NCBI GenBank assembly: GCA_019828595.1 | Contig: JAHQRK010000038.1 | Coordinates: 248,001-312,000, forward strand | Origin: Aphanomyces cochlioides | Lineage: Eukaryota; Oomycota; Saprolegniomycetes; Saprolegniales; Verrucalvaceae | Direction: 5' to 3' | Length of the DNA stretch: 64,000 bases | Shown here: one piece after another, positions 44,727 through 55,557 of the stretch | How positions within the stretch are numbered: the first letter of the stretch is position 1 | How the letters are laid out: every line of letters begins with the position of its first letter | The notes under the pieces: generated by a model | Told to the model about the DNA's origin: nothing | Seen by the model: the letters and a program-made list of their open reading frames with translations, nothing else | Database searches by the model: none | Translations under genes and position numbers: made by a program

Positions 44727-45227
44727 TTATGTGTGTTTGTTGTATGAATCAAAACGGGGGGTGCTGGCTCCACTCTTGGTGGAACCCGCTCGGACAAAGG
44801 TGAATGAACTCGATCGGCCAAGAGAAGCCGATCGACCGGGTGAGGCCGATCGGAATGATTTCGACTTTTCTCGGGAAATTTGTATTGGCGGATTGCGACG
44901 AGATTGAGTGCCCCCTTGACCTTGACCACGGGTGGGAGCTCGGATTCCATCATATCGAGGTTGTGGCTGGGCCCCAGTGAAGCACGACACGCAACGTGAC
45001 AATATGCCTTTCGAGCCTTTCGAGCCCGCGAGTCGTCGGACGGCGGAACCATCAGCTGTCGACTCTTGGCCATTGTATTTCATACCACCACGACTGCCTC
45101 GCAGCGTACGGTGATTCTGGGCGGCAAAGTTCATGGAGATGTCTTGGCGCGCCAAGATAGCTGGCGAGTCTTGGCTAAAAGCCAAAGCGGCAGATGTAGC
45201 AAGTGCAATGGACAACAAGACACGCAT
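44727..45227 (-). CDS. Small secreted protein (SSP2), paralogue of SSP1
   Basis: This is 166 codons, one exon. The signal peptide (MRVLLSIALATSAALAF) and motifs SPAILARQD and HRTLRGSRGG match SSP1. It lacks the long RGG repeat of SSP1, has a short GQGQGG relic and a Ser/Arg-rich tail (KSKSFRSASPGRS). Arg-Thr-Leu-Arg at residues 40-43 fits the RxLR pattern of oomycete effectors, but no EER follows and such short matches are common by chance. Function is unknown; secretion is inferred from the leader. Confidence 0.75.
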   Translation of the reverse strand: MRVLLSIALATSAALAFSQDSPAILARQDISMNFAAQNHRTLRGSRGGMKYNGQESTADGSAVRRLAGSKGSKGILSRCVSCFTGAQPQPRYDGIRAPTRGQGQGGTQSRRNPPIQISREKSKSFRSASPGRSASLGRSSSFTFVRAGSTKSGASTPRFDSYNKHT

Positions 45228-45500
45228 GGCTGAAGCTCCTTCAAGGCAATTTCCAAATTGGCATGCAAAACGAAGATGGTTACGACGCTTTCACGATGTG
45301 TCACAACAACATGCAGGGGACCGTGATCTCAAGGAAAGTTCCTAGGACGGTGCATGACGTGAGCACGTTGGCTGCCAAGTAGGTTCTCTTGAAATCGATT
45401 GGCAAAATGGAACAGATGATGAGGATGAGAAAAGACAATTTGTGGTGGGGAGCGTAAACCCCGCCGTGCTCGACTCGCTTTCAATATGTCTTGCCTACCC
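45228..45500 (-). promoter_or_regulatory. SSP2 upstream region
   Basis: It is uninterrupted and alignable with SSP1 upstream DNA once the 31131-32802 insertion is removed (shared gctgaagctccttcaagg, tcaaggaaa, caagtaggttctct, gatgaggatgagaaaag). It is the likely promoter, by conservation only. Confidence 0.5.
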
Positions 45501-45716
45501 ATGACTTACTAGCCATTTAAACATCACACTTCTCGCCAACCTTGAGTTTACTTTCGTTAACTCTTTCGTTGGGTTGTCAAAATGTGAAGTGCCAGCTGCG
45601 CACGGGAGTGGGTGTGGGACACCCACTTTGACCAAAAAAACACCCTCTCCGAAAAATTGCCTTAAAAAGTACATCCGGACAATTTATCCGGTTAAATTTT
45701 TGTTGGCGATGCAGTT

Positions 45717-46637
45717 TTGAAAGTGACTGATTTTGCAATGGCTTCGCATATCTCCGAAGACTACTTGATGGCGGCAGTCAAATACAAGCTCACAGCACCC
45801 CCTACCGACCGAATCGATGGATTCATTGTCAACAACATAATCAATTCCCAGCAGAAGTACAATTTTGGGAGTTTGAAGTATACCAGGTCGGCTCTCGACC
45901 AGCTCAGCCTTGAGCAAGGCTTCCGTGTGGTGAAGAAGTATCGAAGTTCAATACCATGTTATGTTGATACGTATTGAGTTTTACTGGTATATTATGTGAT
46001 TTAATGTTATATACTATATTTTGAGTTATATATACGTACATAGTGATTGAAACATTAACATAATGATGCATATCAGTCGTGTGTGGTATTTATACCTATT
46101 TACTAAAATTGGAGTAGATCTTGAACACACTTCAACAATACATCGATAAATTTGCCACAGACCCAAGAAATCTCACAGGACAGCTCATCATCGATCTCTT
46201 CCAGCGGGAGCACGGTCAAACCATCTCACCTTCGAGTGCAAGCATTGCGAAACGTGAGTTGGCACGGTCGATGTATGGAAACGTTGATGCTTCGTTTGAG
46301 AAACTTGAAAACTATTTGCAACAGGTTGCTGATGCCAACCTTGGTTCACTAGCAAACGTGGAAACCCTTTTTGGTCACTTTTACAGAAGTATTATTATCC
46401 CGGCGTTTTGTATATCCGCATTAGAATATTGCCAAAATGTCATTGCAATTGACGGTGTGTGCAACATATACTGTTTCTTATCAATCATGCATAGGAGCTC
46501 ACCTAAAGGACCTGATGAACACTAATGGAACTTTTCTGGTTGCAGCAGCGAAGGATCCAAATAACCACGTCATCGTTCTTGGTTTGGGATCTTTGGAGGC
46601 ACATCTTACCACATTCGTTAACATTCAAATGAGGTAG
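45717..46637 (+). pseudogene. Mutator-like (MULE) transposase remnant
   Basis: There are three pieces in different frames. 45717-45977 resembles the N-terminal DNA-binding domain (FGSLKYTRSALDQLSLEQGF). 46121-46525 resembles the mid region (SIAKRELARSMYGN) with VIAIDGVCNI, the usual first catalytic segment. 46437-46637 continues it with GAHLKDLMNTNGTFLVAAAK and VIVLGLG. The MULE core motif is clear though shifted and truncated after the first third. Confidence 0.78.
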
Positions 46638-46679
46638 TGTGGAATATAGAAGAAAATGCACAATATAACGCTAAATGTA

Positions 46680-46890
46680 GGATATAACATTCTATTGCGT
46701 GATGTACGGAGGAATCACAGTCAATAACAGTAGATCACATTGGTTAACATTATTATAAAGTAAAGTGTAGGACATATCATTATATTGCGTGATATCACAT
46801 TCTATAACAGTAGATCACATTGGTTAACATTATGATATGGTAAAGTGTGAAATATACAAGAAAAGACACACAATAACATTAAATGTTGTA
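46680..46890. repeat. Short tandem repeat of ~90 bp units
   Basis: aacagtagatcacattggtt followed by aacatta occurs at about 46724 and 46813, with related partial units on both sides. No coding potential. Confidence 0.65.
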
Positions 46891-47025
46891 TATAACATTA
46901 CATATATCATTAAAACAGTTCTATTGTGATGTATGGACATGTACAAGGAGAGATTAGTATAAAACAGGAATAATACAAACATGACCGTCGGCAAAGTCAA
47001 ATACTAGTATTGATTTATCAAATTG

Positions 47026-47496
47026 TCAAATGACTCTAACACATTCGCGCTTTTCCTTTTTTACGAGATGGAACCAACGTTCGCACGCTACGGCGAGCAG
47101 ATGGGCGTTCCTCCATTGAATCGTCTTGATCCACAGCAGTGGATTCGGCAAGATCTTGGATACGTTCTTGAAGAATATAGCAATGTCATCTTGTTCTTGG
47201 TCAGTCAAGATGACAACTGCCGCAGATTGGATTTGTTGTGGACGATTTGCAGCGACGGCCACACGTTGTCGTCGCGGTGGCGCTTCTGGGCTTTCCTCAT
47301 CGACCAATTCGCCGAAGATTGGACGGCCGCCGTGAAACCAATTGGCATTTGGGTGCATCTTCATAACATGTTGTGGGAATTGGTTGGAAAATGGCTCCTT
47401 GTGGATGCAACCGTCGACACGGCACCACCACCGACGCTTGTGGTTCTCCATCCCAGTCGACGTCAGTATCGAATGGACAAATGATTTTGGTGGCAT
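47026..47496 (-). CDS. Zinc-finger protein fragment (BED-like)
   Basis: This is 156 codons from ATG 47496. A C2H2 finger is visible (WWCRVDGC, then QHVMKMHPNANW), followed by an acidic and basic linker and a second conserved-looking end (ILPNPLLWIKTIQWRNAHLL). BED-like fingers are common at the N-terminus of hAT transposases, and a hAT-like inverted repeat lies just downstream, but no transposase core follows. It may be a domesticated or truncated piece. Confidence 0.45.
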   Translation of the reverse strand: MPPKSFVHSILTSTGMENHKRRWWCRVDGCIHKEPFSNQFPQHVMKMHPNANWFHGGRPIFGELVDEESPEAPPRRQRVAVAANRPQQIQSAAVVILTDQEQDDIAIFFKNVSKILPNPLLWIKTIQWRNAHLLAVACERWFHLVKKEKRECVRVI

Positions 47497-47541
47497 TGAA
47501 TAAAGACAAATTATGGCATATCATGGTATTTTTTATTTTTA

Positions 47542-48093
47542 GGGTTCGTCTGGCAAAATTTCAAAATCAATATGCCATTTTCAGCCAAAATGGGATCAAC
47601 GATTTATGGCATATTCAAAATGGAGGTAAAACCTCCATTTCGTAAAATGGCATTTTGGGAGCCTCCACTGAGTATATCCCAACCAAAAATATTGGATTTG
47701 GTGCAAAACTCTTTGAGAAAAACAAGTTCATATTTTGACCTATATTAGGGCCCGTCTGGCAACCGAAAATATTACAATAAATGGGCCCAAAATGCCATTT
47801 TGAGGCCAAATTCAATAGTTGAGGTCAAAATATGACTTTGTTTATCTCCAAGAGTTTTGCACCAAGTCCAATATTTTTGGTTGGGATATACTCAGTGGAG
47901 GCTCCAAAAATGCCATTTTACGAAATGGAGGTTTTACCTCCATTTTGAATATGCCATAAATCGTTGATCCCAATTTAGCTGAAAATGGCATATTGATTTT
48001 GAAATTTTGCCAGACGCACCCTTATTGAATTTGGCCTCAAAATGGCATTTTGGGCCTATTTATTGTAATATTTTCGGTTGCCAGACGGGCCCT
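47542..48093. repeat. Two interleaved inverted repeats (MITE-like)
   Basis: Pair 1: 47542-47748 (gggttcgtctggcaaaattt ...) is the inverse of about 47813-48024. Pair 2: 47749-47812 (gggcccgtctggcaaccg ...) is the inverse of 48025-48093. Order is 1-left, 2-left, 1-right, 2-right. Both pairs begin with GGGyyCGTCTGGCA, so they are related families. Arms are nearly identical by eye. Confidence 0.85.
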
Positions 48094-48325
48094 TAGCCAA
48101 TAGAAGTGTTTCAGAGTGTTTCTCTCATCTCTGACTTGTTTTATCCGGTATTTTAGGTAATTATACTGATTGCATGAGAGAGGGTGTTTTTTTTGTCAAG
48201 CGGGTGTCCCACACCCTCTCCCGTGCAATTCCTCATCGTTCATGGGTTTCAAGCGATATCTCTTGGGTCAGCCAATGCAGATAGGGATCATAAGCGACAA
48301 CGTTGTGCTTGAAGTGTTCCAGCCA

Positions 48326-48575
48326 GAGCAATTACCTGAGAAGAAGGGTTAGCCTATTCTTTTTTGACAAATCTGTTCTAAATTTAACTTAGAAGGGTTT
48401 GTCTCCGACGAGATTATATGTTCTCGACGGGTGTCGGTGGGTCGGGGTTGCGGATTTCCGCAACCCCATGGTGCGGAATCCCTGAACATAATTATCCGGA
48501 TAACTCATTTAAAGTAGAATTAGAATAGATTTGTAGAAAAAGAATAGACTAACCCTTCTTCTCAGGCAATTACTC
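48326..48575. mobile_element. 250-bp Mutator-type MITE
   Basis: The inverted ends GAGCAATTACCTGAGAAGAA / cttctcaggcaattactc are flanked by the 10-bp direct repeat GTTCCAGCCA (48316-48325, 48576-48585). It is the undisturbed relative of the element at 34001-36649. Confidence 0.92.
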
Positions 48576-48585
48576 GTTCCAGCCA

Positions 48586-48938
48586 CGCAGTTCCACCACG
48601 CGAAGCCCAATCTGGCCGACATTACAGGGACGAAATTCGTTTCGGTAGGCAGAACTGTCTCTTTGTTGCATCTCGGTAGGCACAATTTAATTAGTGTGAT
48701 TTATGCTGCACTCGATCAGTGTTAGACATTTAGTCTGATTCATCGAACAAATCGTCTGTTCAGCGAAAGGACACTCTCATCGGCACCATGCAAAGCACAG
48801 ATGAATGGAGCATCCCACGCGCAACGACGATTCCGGAATGGTATAGTTGTGCTGCAAACGACTAGTATATATTGTCTTTTTCGTCGATATGATCAAAACT
48901 GTAAATATTATTTACAGTTTTGATCAAATCGACGAAAT
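48586..48938. other. Spacer
   Basis: There is no gene. An inverted repeat tttcgtcgatatgatcaaaa ... ttttgatcaaatcgacgaaa at about 48878-48940 brackets the start of the MULE-2 region and may be part of its terminus. Confidence 0.45.
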
Positions 48939-49089
48939 TTGTGTGATCAATCTGGCAATAGTGAATTCAAGTATAATCGGAAGGTACATGAATTAATGTG
49001 TGTGTTGGTGTGTTTTGTGTGTGTTTTAAACAAACTCTGGACGCTGATTGGCTGGTTCGATTTGGTGATTGATTCAAAGTTTGATCGAT

Positions 49090-50130
49090 TTCAGCCAAGT
49101 TCGGAAATTTTAAATCAATCAGACAATATAGGGCATGGATCAAATACATTCTACAGTTGGGAACACTACACAAAATCTGTACGACGGTTAGCACTCAATG
49201 CAGGCTTCGAGCTCGTTAAAGGAAAAGGAAGCAATAGTCGTTCTCGGGCGTGGAAATGCAAAACCCCAAACTGTACGTTTGAAGTAAGAGGATCATTGCT
49301 CCAAACAGAAATTGTACTATACATGATTTATGTGATCATTAGACTGACTCGCGTAAATGTCGTAGATTAAAATTGTGAAGTGTGATTTGAGTCATAATCA
49401 TTCCCTTGGCCAGCGTGCTTCTGACGCACGCTCCGAAACGAATCCTAACATTTTTGGGATATCTTCCCTTGCAGACTCGAAATCCTTTATTGATGCAGAG
49501 ATGCCTTCGAGTGAAGAGATTGATGATGACTTTGATATCGATTCATACTACAACAGGCAGCCATCCGAAGATGATGGAAAGTTATCTGACAGCTCAGAAT
49601 CGAGTTTTAATAGCTCTGTTTCACACCAACTCGCTGAATCAGCAATTGAATCACCTGATTGTGCAAGAGCTGACAACTCGACAACAAAAGTACTGTTTAG
49701 AAATCGTACATTGGGCGTCAATGAGGTTCAATTTCAGTATTGATATTTGGACTAATGTGCAATATAGGCGGCTTATACAGTGGTAAAATTTATCTCAAGA
49801 TTGCCTTTAGTCTTGACGAAAATCAACCTTTGGTTACCTGCTCGATTGTGAAGGCTGCACTTCTTCAAGAGTATATGGCTATATTATGTCACTTTCTACT
49901 GTGTCTAATATTCGTCGTGCAACTGAAGAAATGATACATGATACGATTGACTCTGGTTATCAACGTCTTGATTCGTACCTGACAAAGCTTTGCGAGGACA
50001 ATTGCATTAATTGTACCTTTGCTTTTAAGTTTTTCATCAAAGTTTCGAAGTGCTCGCATGCAGAGCACAAGTTCATCTTTGGTTCCTCTTCTACTAGAGC
50101 ATTCGCGACCAGCTTCCAGCGAGGAAGGAG
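49090..50130 (+). pseudogene. Second Mutator-like transposase remnant with an intron
   Basis: The N-terminal zinc-binding domain is clear (FYSWEHYTKSVRRLALNAGF, WKCKTPNCTFEVRGSLL). A 52-nt intron (49314-49365, GTACTA ... GTAG) joins it in frame to IVKCDLSHNHSLGQ, giving the expected Cys/His spacing. An acidic Ser-rich region follows to a TGA at 49741-49743. A later fragment (49886-50010, SGYQRLDSYLTKLCEDN) resembles the next MULE segment. The catalytic core is not found, so this is a remnant. Confidence 0.65.
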
Positions 50131-50220
50131 CTCGCCGTGGTCAGCTGCAAATGGCTCGACCCGAGTGACTTCACGCAGCAGGAAGACGTCAATGTCTTCA
50201 GTCCAAGTGACATGCTTCAT
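49960..50220 (-). pseudogene. Myb/SANT-like fragment, antisense
   Basis: From ATG 50220 the frame reads TWTEDIDVFLLREVTRVEPF and HGELLPRWKLVANAL, a pattern I associate with Myb/SANT-like DNA-binding proteins of oomycete transposons. It ends after a charged helix. Its 86 codons are only part of such a protein. It lies against the MULE remnant on the other strand. Confidence 0.45.
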
Positions 50221-50359
50221 GGCTATGAGCGGGCTGCTGTTGGAGATACTTTACTCCTCGAAATTGAATGGTCTAGCACATGCGGAGGTTCAGAAGTACC
50301 ACAGGACGATTTCAGGGTGCCGAATCGTGTATTTCAAGCAAATTCCGACCGGAATTTGA

Positions 50360-50678
50360 GCTGATCGGCCTTCGAAGTAGTCGTCACCTCGAAGTTTAAA
50401 CCTGGAAGTGCTTTAAGTCTCTATTAGAGACTTTTGGAGAAGTTGTGTATGTGTATTCATAACCATTGGCATCACATTAAGGTGAATAACTTAGATGGAT
50501 GAGCTTGAAAGGTTGGGCATCTCTTGCTATTGTAAGTGGCATCACTTGGCTCGTACAGGTTGGTGCAGACAACTCAGGAGTACTTTCTTGGTGGGTCAGA
50601 TGGATTCAAGGGCTCGCATGCAATATCTCTCAACGCTTGCAGTTCACTTCAAAGCATATATTATATTTCAGGCTAAAA
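50360..50678. other. Spacer before C9
   Basis: No supported gene. Weak plus-strand similarity to exon 6 ends (near 50490-50560, atgagcttgaaaggttgggca) suggests an old inverted fragment of the array family. Confidence 0.4.
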
Positions 50679-52174
50679 CTATGCTACCCACTGGACAGCA
50701 TGTCTTGGAGCATGAATGCATATTTGAGCCTTTGAATGAGGCTGAAAAGTTGCGCACTTGTTGCCATTGCATGTGGAATAAGCTGTGTTATGGTTGCTTT
50801 GACAAGTTGGAATGACCAACAATGGATCTTGCAATCTAGCGTCCAAAGTATCAAGTAGAGTTAGTCGAACTTGCAAGTCGATTTGACGGGCAGATTTGTA
50901 GCGCAAGACAAAGCAGTCGGCTGCACGACACGTGAACAAGGGAATTTTGCGGTACTTTGGATTGTGCTCGAACAATCCGTGGAGAGATCCACCGATTTTA
51001 TGGAGAAGTTCAGGAGTACGGTGCCGCACCAGAAAGAATTGTAAGCGGTTCTTCAAATCGTTGACGGAACGGTGACAATGTAGACTCGTCTGGCTGTGTT
51101 GCTGTTTTGGAGGTTCGATTGGAGATAATATCTCCAAAAAGCAAGATCATGATATTATCATGATCTTGCTTTTCTGGACAATCTTTTTAAAACGACGCGA
51201 TAATCGTTCACCGAAGTCCCCATGCCATCATACTGGGGATAAATGGGCTTCAAGTAATTTACTACGTACGTGGGAGCAGCCGGGGGCGGAGGGCCGACAA
51301 TTGCTGAACTGTAATGGACAATACGATCGGACTAGATGACAGGATAAACCAGCCCATGAGCATCCCTAGGCTTGATTTTCGATATGTTTGGGCAAAAACG
51401 TGCTACCTCCTGCAATTTCGACACCTTGTAGCTGTGCTTCTGACGGAAGGAATTGGTCCCAAGCAACGTCAGCATGAGTTGAGTACTGCCGATCAGCGTA
51501 AAAATTGGTCCGCCGTACAGATAGACAACAATTCCAAGTAAGCCAGGATCGACGGGGACGAAATTTGCTTCCCATCCACAGAATTTTGCAAGGTAGGATG
51601 TGTCCTTCATGGCGAAATATCCGTTCCAAACCTACAGCAAGCTATCAGTTGAAATCCTACAATTGAAATCGACGTAGCGAGATGAGTCACAACTGTAAGC
51701 TTGAGATAAACTGCCGTGCTCCGTAGCTATAAAACATGGCTCCTAGACATCTGCAATAGAAAGAATGCTTGGTCAGCAGAGTCTACCTGGAAAATGAACT
51801 AATTTGGATAGCATTGGCCATGTTGGAACCACAGTCGATGGGAAACTCAACTCGCGACGGAGGACAAATGCTAGCGTTGCGCTGTTAAAGCTGCATGCTG
51901 TATTGGGATCGTTGTACAAATCGCGTAAATAATCAAACATAGCGTTGCTGAAAGCTTCGTACGAGTACCACTTGACAAGGCTTTTCTGGGGAATACTCCA
52001 TGGCAGTGGCTCGGTGAGATAGGCAAAGAAAGGCTACAGGTGAGTGGCCGTGAGATCAAGGAATCGCGATATTACCGTGTATGCAAGCTTCAGAACAAAA
52101 ATACCAGTGTACCAAAGCGAGGCGCGACTGAATGACACCGTGGCTTTGGCTGTAGCCTCATGCACTTTGACCAT
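50679..52174 (-). pseudogene. Tandem copy C9, exon 3 mostly deleted
   Basis: Exon 1 is 52174-52076 (MVKVHEATAK) and exon 2 52033-51787 (PFFAYLTEPLPWSIPQ). Exon 3 is reduced to its first ~60 nt near 51740 (MFYSYGARQF). Exon 4 is about 51633-51400 (PVDPGLLGIVVY) with a frameshift after TLLG. Exon 6 is about 51110-50679, open to WVA and TAG. Loss of exon 3 removes three predicted membrane spans. Confidence 0.82.
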
Positions 52175-52996
52175 GACTGTTCAACCAAGTGTGAAACCGT
52201 TTATTCTTTCGCCAACACAGTTACAATCAGTTTTGATGTCCTCGGATTTTTCAGGTCACGGAGGGCATAATGGGAGGAATAATCTAAAAGGTTTCACCCC
52301 TTCAACCACGGCAAAACTAATTCAGCCCCAAGTTTCGGAGCTCCAACGCCGTTGATTGACATTTTGTACATCACTGACATTTGCTCGCTGTCGCGATATT
52401 CTCTCGAGGTGAATGCTTGAGAGTATGCATATGTGCAAACATTGATTTGACGATGTATGAAACATGTCGAGATTGCTATTGCAAGCAAGGTACAAACCTC
52501 GGCTTGCACCATCCACTTGGCACAGTTTTAAGATAAATGGCTGCAAACTCTGTGGAGTATGGAAGGTTTCAACATATCACAAATCTCACTATTGCATTTG
52601 TGTGCCCAAATTTTGCTGTCATATTTATTTCATAGATTATAGTCGGTTATCTGTCATGCAAATTGGGATCCAAGTATTCGAGTCGTCAATTGCAGTTGAC
52701 AATCCCAAGAGTATACAACACGAAGAAGGACGAGAACCATCAACTGACTGGAGATATTTATTGGAATGCAAGATTGTAATGATGTAAACTCTGTGAGCCG
52801 ACAGTTTTATGCTAAAGTCATCAATGCCAAGGCCTAGTGAAAGACCATGTTAGCGATCTTGCGGGAAAAAATACCTGTCGCTTCCTTTGTTGTAATGTCA
52901 TATTTCACATTCTGTAGACGACAAAGTCGGTGAGCATTCTGACAGAAAAGGAAGGTACAGTTTTACATCTTCTTTGATAATGCTGAATGTGTCGAA

Positions 52997-54997
52997 CTAC
53001 GCGACCCACTTGGCCCCATCTTGAGGAAAATGGATGCAAACACTGGTAGGTGTAGTCGGCTTGAACGTTGGGCATGGATGACCATTACACGTCGCGTAGC
53101 TCGCAGTGTGTTGACTTGTGCAAATTGGAATAGCCAGTAGTGGGTTATTGTATCTTGTGTCCAAACATTCGAGCAGACTAAGCCGTACTTGGAGATGCAC
53201 TTGATCGTCTGAAGTGTAACACAATACAAAGCAATCGGATGCTCGACAACTGAAAAATGGTAATTTGCGGTAGGCAGGATCGCGGTGATACAATGCATGA
53301 AGCGATCCACCGACTAGGTGCAAAGGTTCAGGGGCACAACGATGCATCATAGCAAAGAGCAAGCGATTCTTCAAATCGTTGAATGCACGCTGGCTGTGTA
53401 AGTGAAGTCGAGTGTGTTCACTCGGTCGGTTGGACGCATGTAGTTGCTGGTCGGGATTCGCCGTGGGCACAATCGAATGTCCATAGCTTTGTGGTTTGAA
53501 TGGGGACCAAATTTTATCCCTGAAATTTGCCCACTTGCTTGATAAATCTCCCAGTGATCTATCAAGACCTATATCACCGAGATGAGATCCACTATCTGCT
53601 ATCAAATCGTACGAGGACGAAGACGAGCCACTCGTCCCAATGTGAAGGAAAGACATGGTGGAAATATAGCCATAATGACTGCGCCCATAATCATTCCTAG
53701 GATTTTATAAGCGATTTCCCTGGTAGACTTTACCAATCGTATAGTCAACATCTCGAGATTTCAATTCAGGAGGAAGAAAGACGTTCCAAGTGACTTGAAA
53801 CAGCGCCATTAGTTGTGTATTGCTGATGAGAGTAAACACGGGCCCTGCATACAAAACAGCTCCAAGCCCAAGTATTCCTGGATCAATGGGAACGAATTGA
53901 AAGTCCCACCGGCGAGCCTTGACAAGATACGACAAGCTTAGCATGATAAAGTAACCAAACCAAACCTACAAGGTACAATCAGCACGATCTCAAGCTAGAT
54001 GAGTTACAAAGCGAGTCGAGTACAAGCAGCCCAACGAGAATGCAATCAAGTCGTTGTACAGAGAGACGCGTAGCGTAGACCAGCAGCAATACCCTGGACT
54101 CACCATGATATCTGTCATCATAACGATCGAGATGTATGGATCACAAATAATCAAATAGGTCGGATCCCCCACAATGACCTCATAGTGGCAGTATTTCTTG
54201 TCAACGCCAATGTTGCGTAAGTTCTTCAAGAGAGGCTGGAAGTGACGGCAGTATCGTTGCCAGAAGACTCGTAAAATGTAAAGAGTAAGTAGGCAGCGGT
54301 AAGCCATTTTGCACCAACTCCACGTAGTGCTCTCCCAAACAACCGTTCCAAAATACACCATGTAGACATCGTCAGTATCGTCTTCTCGTGCTAGTCGTTC
54401 CAACCAAATACAGGAATCCGAGCAGACAATGCTGTAGTAATAATTGCGCTGGCAATGAAACAATGGAGTGGTTGGTCTGTCGGCAGCGTCCTGTTTTAGA
54501 AAAGAAGTCACAAACGTTTGTAACCCAGATCCATAAAACATGGCCCCTGATTGAGGAATACTATGACTTTTGGATTGAGAGGTTTCGTGATATTACCTGG
54601 GAAACGAATAGAGTAAGAGTTGAGTGACGCCGTTGGAACCACTTGCAGCGGTAGAATTTGCTTTCGGCGGACTACGTACGTCGCCGTCGCGCTGTCAAAC
54701 TGAGAGTCATGGTCAGGATTCAAGGTTTGACTGTTGTAGAGCTCAAAGAGGTAGCTAAAAGTTGCATTGTTGAAAGCGTCAAAGGAATCCCATTCAACAA
54801 TATTTCGTTGAGGTACATACCACGGCAAAGGCTCGGTCAGGTAGGCCAACAATGGCTACAAACTTGCTAAGATTGTTGAGGGTTGAAACCCGTACCGTGC
54901 TTGCGAGTTTGAGAGCAAACACACCCGTATAGAAGAGGGAGAAGCGACTGAAGCTGGCAGTCGCCTGGGTTCGCGCTACGTCCGCGACTTTTGCCAT
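52997..54997 (-). CDS. Six-exon multipass membrane protein, intact tandem copy C10
   Basis: Exons are 54997-54896, 54855-54597, 54546-54008, 53965-53734, 53696-53613 and 53568-52997, with introns of 37-51 nt and GT-AG ends. The sum is 1,788 nt (595 codons plus stop) and every phase closes. Hydrophobic spans lie at about residues 20-40, 172-192, 238-262, 272-300, 303-318, 332-362 and 379-397. The C-terminal domain from 406 is soluble and Cys-rich (FFSCRASDCFVLCY, CNGHPC, VCIH), ending AKWVA. Family motifs are VGDPTYLI and PIDPGILGLG. I know no named family. A surface receptor, channel-like or transport role is possible but unproven. It is the reference for all other copies. Confidence 0.85.
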
Positions 54998-55003
54998 GCG
55001 CAA

Positions 55004-55557
55004 AAAACTGGAACTGTCAGTTACACCATGAAACTAAAAACAAGGTGCATGTCGAAGCGGAAGACAAATATCGTGAGGACTCAGGCGTAGCTCCATAGCT
55101 CACGCAGGCATTCCCGATGACTGGGTGAAAGCTAAAAGCAAGGAATACATTTTACCACAAAATGGTGCACCATACAGATTAACAGGTTGTTATCTCAACG
55201 ACAATTGATGCAAAAAGTATCTGGCACCCCGTCGTCCCTCGTAGTTCGCCTCTAGTTGTCAGTGGGCAGTCCATACCATATCCTCATTATGAGCAGTAGT
55301 TGCCTGTGAGATTGTGGCAGTCAGTTCAAATTTTGTTCGGGGGTGAATCCCCCATGGACAAGCTCGACAGTAATATTATCGCGCAGTCAGCCCCTCCTAG
55401 AGAGTTGTCATCCAGTCACCACATTAAAGTAAACTTCGCTGCCAATGCGTCTTGCAACCAACCTGTTATAGAAGTTACTATATGGTAGCTACTGTATTAC
55501 TCTTCAGACCAAAAATGTTCAATGTTTATGTGAAGGGAAGCCCAATTCAAGAGGTTC
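55004..55557. other. Spacer at the end of the array
   Basis: No gene is seen. The near part is presumably the C10 promoter. Confidence 0.45.

Larger units (their letters stand above)
45599..48230. mobile_element. Mutator-like element with ~100-bp terminal repeats
   Basis: GCACGGGAGTGGGTGTGGGA at the left matches, inverted, tcccacaccctctcccgtgc at the right. The similarity continues through a run of A and ACACCCTCTC and more weakly to a TTATCCGG motif. Inside are Mutator transposase fragments, a zinc-finger ORF and an inverted-repeat block. No clear target duplication was found. Confidence 0.72.

Noticed and set aside
46437..46637. Independent small gene overlapping the MULE remnant
   Set aside because: Its sequence continues the MULE catalytic region in a shifted frame, so it is part of the same pseudogene.
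53570..53656. Programmed frameshift in the C-terminal part of the array gene
   Set aside because: The membrane span after exon 4 and the Cys-rich domain are in different frames, which looked like recoding. A 44-nt GT-AG intron (53612-53569) resolves it with correct phases.
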